Below are positions 5,844 through 8,152 of a stretch of 8,152 nucleotides of DNA, piece after piece (within the stretch, counting starts at the first letter, position 1; the number at the start of each line of letters is the position of its first letter). Made by a program: the position numbers and the translations under genes. The stretch comes from Clostridiales bacterium (lineage in GTDB: Bacteria; Bacillota; Clostridia; Lachnospirales; CAG-274), in NCBI GenBank assembly GCA_021202835.1, contig JAJQCI010000212.1:1-8152 (forward strand). Reading direction: 5' to 3'. The notes beneath the pieces are model-generated. The model worked only from the letters and a program-made list of their open reading frames with translations. It did no database searches and was not told where the DNA came from.

Positions 5844-6055
5844 AATTTAAAATTATATGATATTTTATAAAGCTCAGCCGATAAACTGCTGCTGCCGGTG
5901 ACAAAGTAAAGCCTGTAATATTTAACGGGCGGTAATTATGGTTATTATATCCCTGTGAATGAGAGGTAGTGCAGAGGCAAGCCTAAATTCTTTTGTTTAC
6001 TGAATATCTTCAAGTTAAAATGACAGTGCAGGGGAATACATAAAGCTGAAATTTA
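5844..6055. other. Intergenic stretch without recognisable gene
   Basis: This is AT-rich DNA between two convergent transcription units. I find no ORF with a ribosome binding site, no tRNA-like fold and no riboswitch I recognise. A weak hairpin (GCCTGT 5911-5916 with ACGGGC 5925-5930, one T-G pair) has no T-run. The + strand operon has no obvious terminator of its own closer than 6056. Confidence 0.5.
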
Positions 6056-6091
6056 AAAATCCCATGGAATAACAAGACTCCATGGGATTTT
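6056..6091 (-). terminator. Perfect 13-bp hairpin, likely bidirectional terminator between convergent operons
   Basis: AAAATCCCATGGA (6056-6068) and TCCATGGGATTTT (6079-6091) are perfect inverted repeats around a 10-nt loop. On the minus strand the stem is followed by a T-rich tract (ATTTTTAAATTT), a good terminator for fucO, whose stop lies about 36 bp upstream of the stem. On the plus strand GGGATTTTATT gives a weaker T-run that could also end the S-component transcript. Confidence 0.85.
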
Positions 6092-6126
6092 ATTAGTGCG
6101 CTCAGGGAGCACACGTTCTAATATGT

Positions 6127-7269
6127 TTACATTATTTTGCGGAACAGGTTCTTAAAGTCTTCAATGCTTGCTTCTCTGGGGTTTCCGGGAGCACAGGCAT
6201 CTGCTGCCGCCGATTCGGCTAAGAAGTCAAGATCTTCTTCCTTGATTTTGTCAAGCTTTGTGGGTATTCCTACATCTGCGGAAAGACTGCGAACGGCGTC
6301 AATGGCTGCCTTGCGGTAAGCCGGAGCATCCATTCCCGTTGTGTCAACTCCCATAGCTTCGGCGATATATTTAAATTTATCTCCTGTATATTCCTGATTA
6401 TATTCCATAACTATAGGAAGCATCATTGCACAGGCAACTCCGTGAGGTGTATCATAAACAGCCCCCAGTGTATGAGCCATAGAATGGGCAATACCAAGAC
6501 CTACATTTGAGAAAGCCATACCCGTTACAAACTGACCCAAAGCCATGCCCTCTCTGCCGTCGGTTTCGTTTTTAACAGCTGCTCTTAAGTTCTTTGAGAT
6601 AAGCTTGATTGCTTCAAGGTTAAGACAGTCGGCAAGCTCCCATGCAGCCTTTGTTGTATAGCCTTCAATAGCATGGGTTAAAGCGTCCATACCTGTTGAG
6701 GCTGTAAGGCCTTTGGGCATTGTAGACATCATGTCAGGGTCAACAATGGCAATATCGGGAATGTCGTTTACGTCAACACAAACAAATTTACGTTTTTTCT
6801 GAACATCTGTTATAACGTAGTTGATTGTTGCTTCCGCAGCTGTTCCTGCCGTTGTGGGAACGGCTATTGTGAATACAGTACGGTTTTTTGTGGGTGCAGC
6901 ACCTTCAAGTGATCGAACATCGGCAAATTCGGGATTGTTTATTATAATTCCTATAGCTTTGCCTGTGTCCATAGACGAGCCGCCGCCTATTGTAATCATG
7001 TAGTCGGCGCCGGAAGCTTTATATGCCTCAACACCCGACAATACATTTTCAATAGTGGGGTTTGGCTTAATATCGGAATAAATCTCATAAGCCATACCCT
7101 CGGCGTCGAGAAGATCTGTTACCTTTTTGGTAACATTGAATTTTACAAGGTCAGGGTCGGAGGCCACAAAAGCCTTTTTAAAACCCTTGCTTTTAATAAT
7201 GCCGGGAATTTCTGCAATAGCTCCCTTACCGTGATATGAAATTCCGTTAAGTACAAAACGATTAACCAT
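6127..7269 (-). CDS. fucO: Lactaldehyde reductase-like iron-containing alcohol dehydrogenase (FucO)
   Basis: This is a group III Fe-dependent alcohol dehydrogenase of 380 residues, very close to E. coli FucO along its whole length. FucO reduces L-lactaldehyde to L-1,2-propanediol with NADH, disposing of electrons during anaerobic fucose or rhamnose breakdown. The nucleotide-binding GGGSSMD is at 95-101. The metal ligands Asp195, His199, His262 and His276 match E. coli Asp196, His200, His263 and His277 with a constant offset of one. Long shared segments include NNPEFADVRSLEG, PTTAGTAAE, TINYVITD and TPHGVA. The start is supported by GTGAGG seven bases upstream on the minus strand (7277-7282). 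No fucose or rhamnose genes are in view; the upstream neighbour, 91 bp away on the same strand, is an amidase, so the physiological aldehyde is not shown by context. Related 1,3-propanediol or butanol dehydrogenases are less similar as I recall them, making FucO the best family call. Confidence 0.88.
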   Translation of the reverse strand: MVNRFVLNGISYHGKGAIAEIPGIIKSKGFKKAFVASDPDLVKFNVTKKVTDLLDAEGMAYEIYSDIKPNPTIENVLSGVEAYKASGADYMITIGGGSSMDTGKAIGIIINNPEFADVRSLEGAAPTKNRTVFTIAVPTTAGTAAEATINYVITDVQKKRKFVCVDVNDIPDIAIVDPDMMSTMPKGLTASTGMDALTHAIEGYTTKAAWELADCLNLEAIKLISKNLRAAVKNETDGREGMALGQFVTGMAFSNVGLGIAHSMAHTLGAVYDTPHGVACAMMLPIVMEYNQEYTGDKFKYIAEAMGVDTTGMDAPAYRKAAIDAVRSLSADVGIPTKLDKIKEEDLDFLAESAAADACAPGNPREASIEDFKNLFRKIM

Positions 7270-7360
7270 AATAAAACCTCACTTTCTTTATATATAAAAT
7301 TTTTGGTTTCACATGTAACGCAGTTAAAGCTGCCTTTTGCAAAAAGTTCCTGCTGCGCAG

Positions 7361-8152
7361 TCACCCTTTTTTCATATTTTTATCTTTAAAAAGCTTAATG
7401 TAAAGGTCTTCACGCCTGTCGGGGCGCATTCTGAAGCCGGTTCGGCAGCGGCTCACCTCTTCCGGGTTAATTTCTGTATAAGTTATGCCCGGGGCAGAGT
7501 CTCTTTCCGCTATGAGACTGCCGAAGCTGTCGAAAAGGGAGGTTCTGCCGTTATAGACTATGCCGCCGCCCTCCCCTGTTCTGTTTATACCGGCCACGTA
7601 GCACTGGTTTTCAACGGCTCTTGCCCTTAAAAGATATGACCACTGGTTTATTCGGCTTGAAGGCCAGTTTGCAATAACTATAATAAGGTCGCTGTCGTCG
7701 GCTGCGGCGGAAAAAATCTCCGGAAAACGCAGATCGTAGCAGACAAAGCAGGAGATTCTTACGCCGCAGATTTCCGTCGTAAAAAGCCTTTCGCCCCCTG
7801 TGAAAAAATTTGTTTCTCCGCTGTATGAAAAGGGATGTATTTTATCATAGAAGCCCAAAAGCTTACCGCTTTTGTCAACAAGGGCAAAGCGGTTGAAATT
7901 TTTTTCTTTCTCTTTTACTGTCATACCGAAGCCTACGGCGATTTTATTTTTTTCGGCCATATTTTTAACCCTTGACAATGTTTCGGAGGTTTCGAAAACC
8001 TCCCCCGTTTCTTCTGTGTTCATTGTAAAACCCGTAAAGCTCATTTCGGGAAAGACAATAAGGCCGGCGCCGTTTTGGGCGGCTTCGGAAATATATTTTT
8101 CCGCTTTTTTAAAATTTTCTTCTTTGTTTTCCCATATTATGTCAGTTTGACA
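7361..8152 (-). CDS. Nitrilase-superfamily carbon-nitrogen hydrolase, omega-amidase-like (N-terminal end cut by window)
   Basis: The minus-strand frame is open to the window edge and gives 263 residues, beginning CQTDIIWENKEEN; probably only five to ten N-terminal residues lie outside. An internal ATG at 8042-8044 would remove the catalytic Glu and is not the start. The Glu-Lys-Cys triad is visible: Glu in VFPEMSFTGF (fragment residue 36), Lys in YDKIHPFS (104), and the nucleophile in FVCYDLRFPE (Cys138). The segments ANWPSSR, LLRARAVENQ and YVAGINR resemble YafV/NIT2 omega-amidases, which hydrolyse 2-oxoglutaramate or 2-oxosuccinamate to the 2-oxo acid and ammonia after glutamine or asparagine transamination. 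It is a soluble cytoplasmic enzyme. The stop TGA is at 7361-7363, 91 bp before fucO on the same strand, so co-transcription is possible. Other amidases of the superfamily remain possible; the superfamily is certain, the substrate likely but unproven. Confidence 0.87.
   Translation of the reverse strand, partial: CQTDIIWENKEENFKKAEKYISEAAQNGAGLIVFPEMSFTGFTMNTEETGEVFETSETLSRVKNMAEKNKIAVGFGMTVKEKEKNFNRFALVDKSGKLLGFYDKIHPFSYSGETNFFTGGERLFTTEICGVRISCFVCYDLRFPEIFSAAADDSDLIIVIANWPSSRINQWSYLLRARAVENQCYVAGINRTGEGGGIVYNGRTSLFDSFGSLIAERDSAPGITYTEINPEEVSRCRTGFRMRPDRREDLYIKLFKDKNMKKG

Noticed and set aside
5955..5985. GAGAGGTAG...AGAGG resembling the start of a lysine riboswitch
   Set aside because: Only a few bases match and the rest of the expected helices are missing. 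It also lies downstream of a + strand gene with no + strand gene following.
5959..6003. 14-codon ORF starting ATG at 5959
   Set aside because: There is no ribosome binding site, no downstream gene it could lead, and the length is expected by chance.
5968..6034. Near-repeat AGTGCAGAGG / AGTGCAGGGG (5968-5977 and 6025-6034)
   Set aside because: Two 10-nt imperfect copies without symmetry or regular spacing are too little to call a repeat or binding-site pair.
7291..7318. Minus-strand promoter for fucO (TATATA with TTACAT 16 bp upstream)
   Set aside because: The -35 match is poor and the implied start lies almost on the ribosome binding site. Co-transcription with the upstream amidase gene is equally likely.
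7322..7360. Small inverted repeats (GCAG/CTGC) between the amidase gene and fucO as a terminator
   Set aside because: The stems are only four base pairs and lack a T-run in the minus-strand direction.

Overview
The window looks like a stretch of chromosome from an anaerobic low-to-mid GC Firmicute (Bacillota, class Clostridia, possibly Lachnospiraceae-like). The support is AGGAGG-type ribosome binding sites, heavy use of ATA, AGA and AGG codons, a TsaB-RimI fusion, a COG1067-type Lon protease, and an ECF transporter S component without its own energising genes. There is no phage, IS element, CRISPR array, rRNA or tRNA. This assignment rests on gene content and codon style only.

Region 1 (1-4066, + strand) is a housekeeping operon: the 3' part of tsaE, a tsaB-rimI fusion, and a large Lon-family protease. 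TsaE and TsaB serve tRNA t6A37 synthesis; RimI acetylates protein N-termini. Two oddities stand out. The first 51 bases are an exact copy of an internal tsaE segment (209-259), out of frame and ending in a stop, so tsaE has no valid 5' end here. The tsaB-rimI fusion breaks at a run of seven A's whose phase is exactly that of a canonical -1 ribosomal slippage heptamer. After the protease comes a decayed RelB/DinJ-type antitoxin remnant, then a rho-independent terminator.

Region 2 (4078-5843, + strand) is a separate two-gene operon with an 18-nt palindrome, a good sigma-A-type promoter and a strong ribosome binding site. It encodes a class V aminotransferase that resembles pyridoxamine-pyruvate aminotransferase, including a Glu at the position that makes that enzyme select unphosphorylated pyridoxal. 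Overlapping it by 23 nt is an ECF S component of the family that includes the predicted pyridoxine transporter PdxU. Together they suggest an uptake-and-conversion module for vitamin B6 vitamers. This is the most interesting hypothesis in the window.

Region 3 (5844-8152) starts with about 210 bp without a recognisable gene and a perfect 13-bp hairpin between convergent operons. On the minus strand follow a lactaldehyde reductase-like iron-dependent alcohol dehydrogenase (fucO) and, upstream of it, a nitrilase-superfamily amidase resembling omega-amidase, cut off by the window edge.
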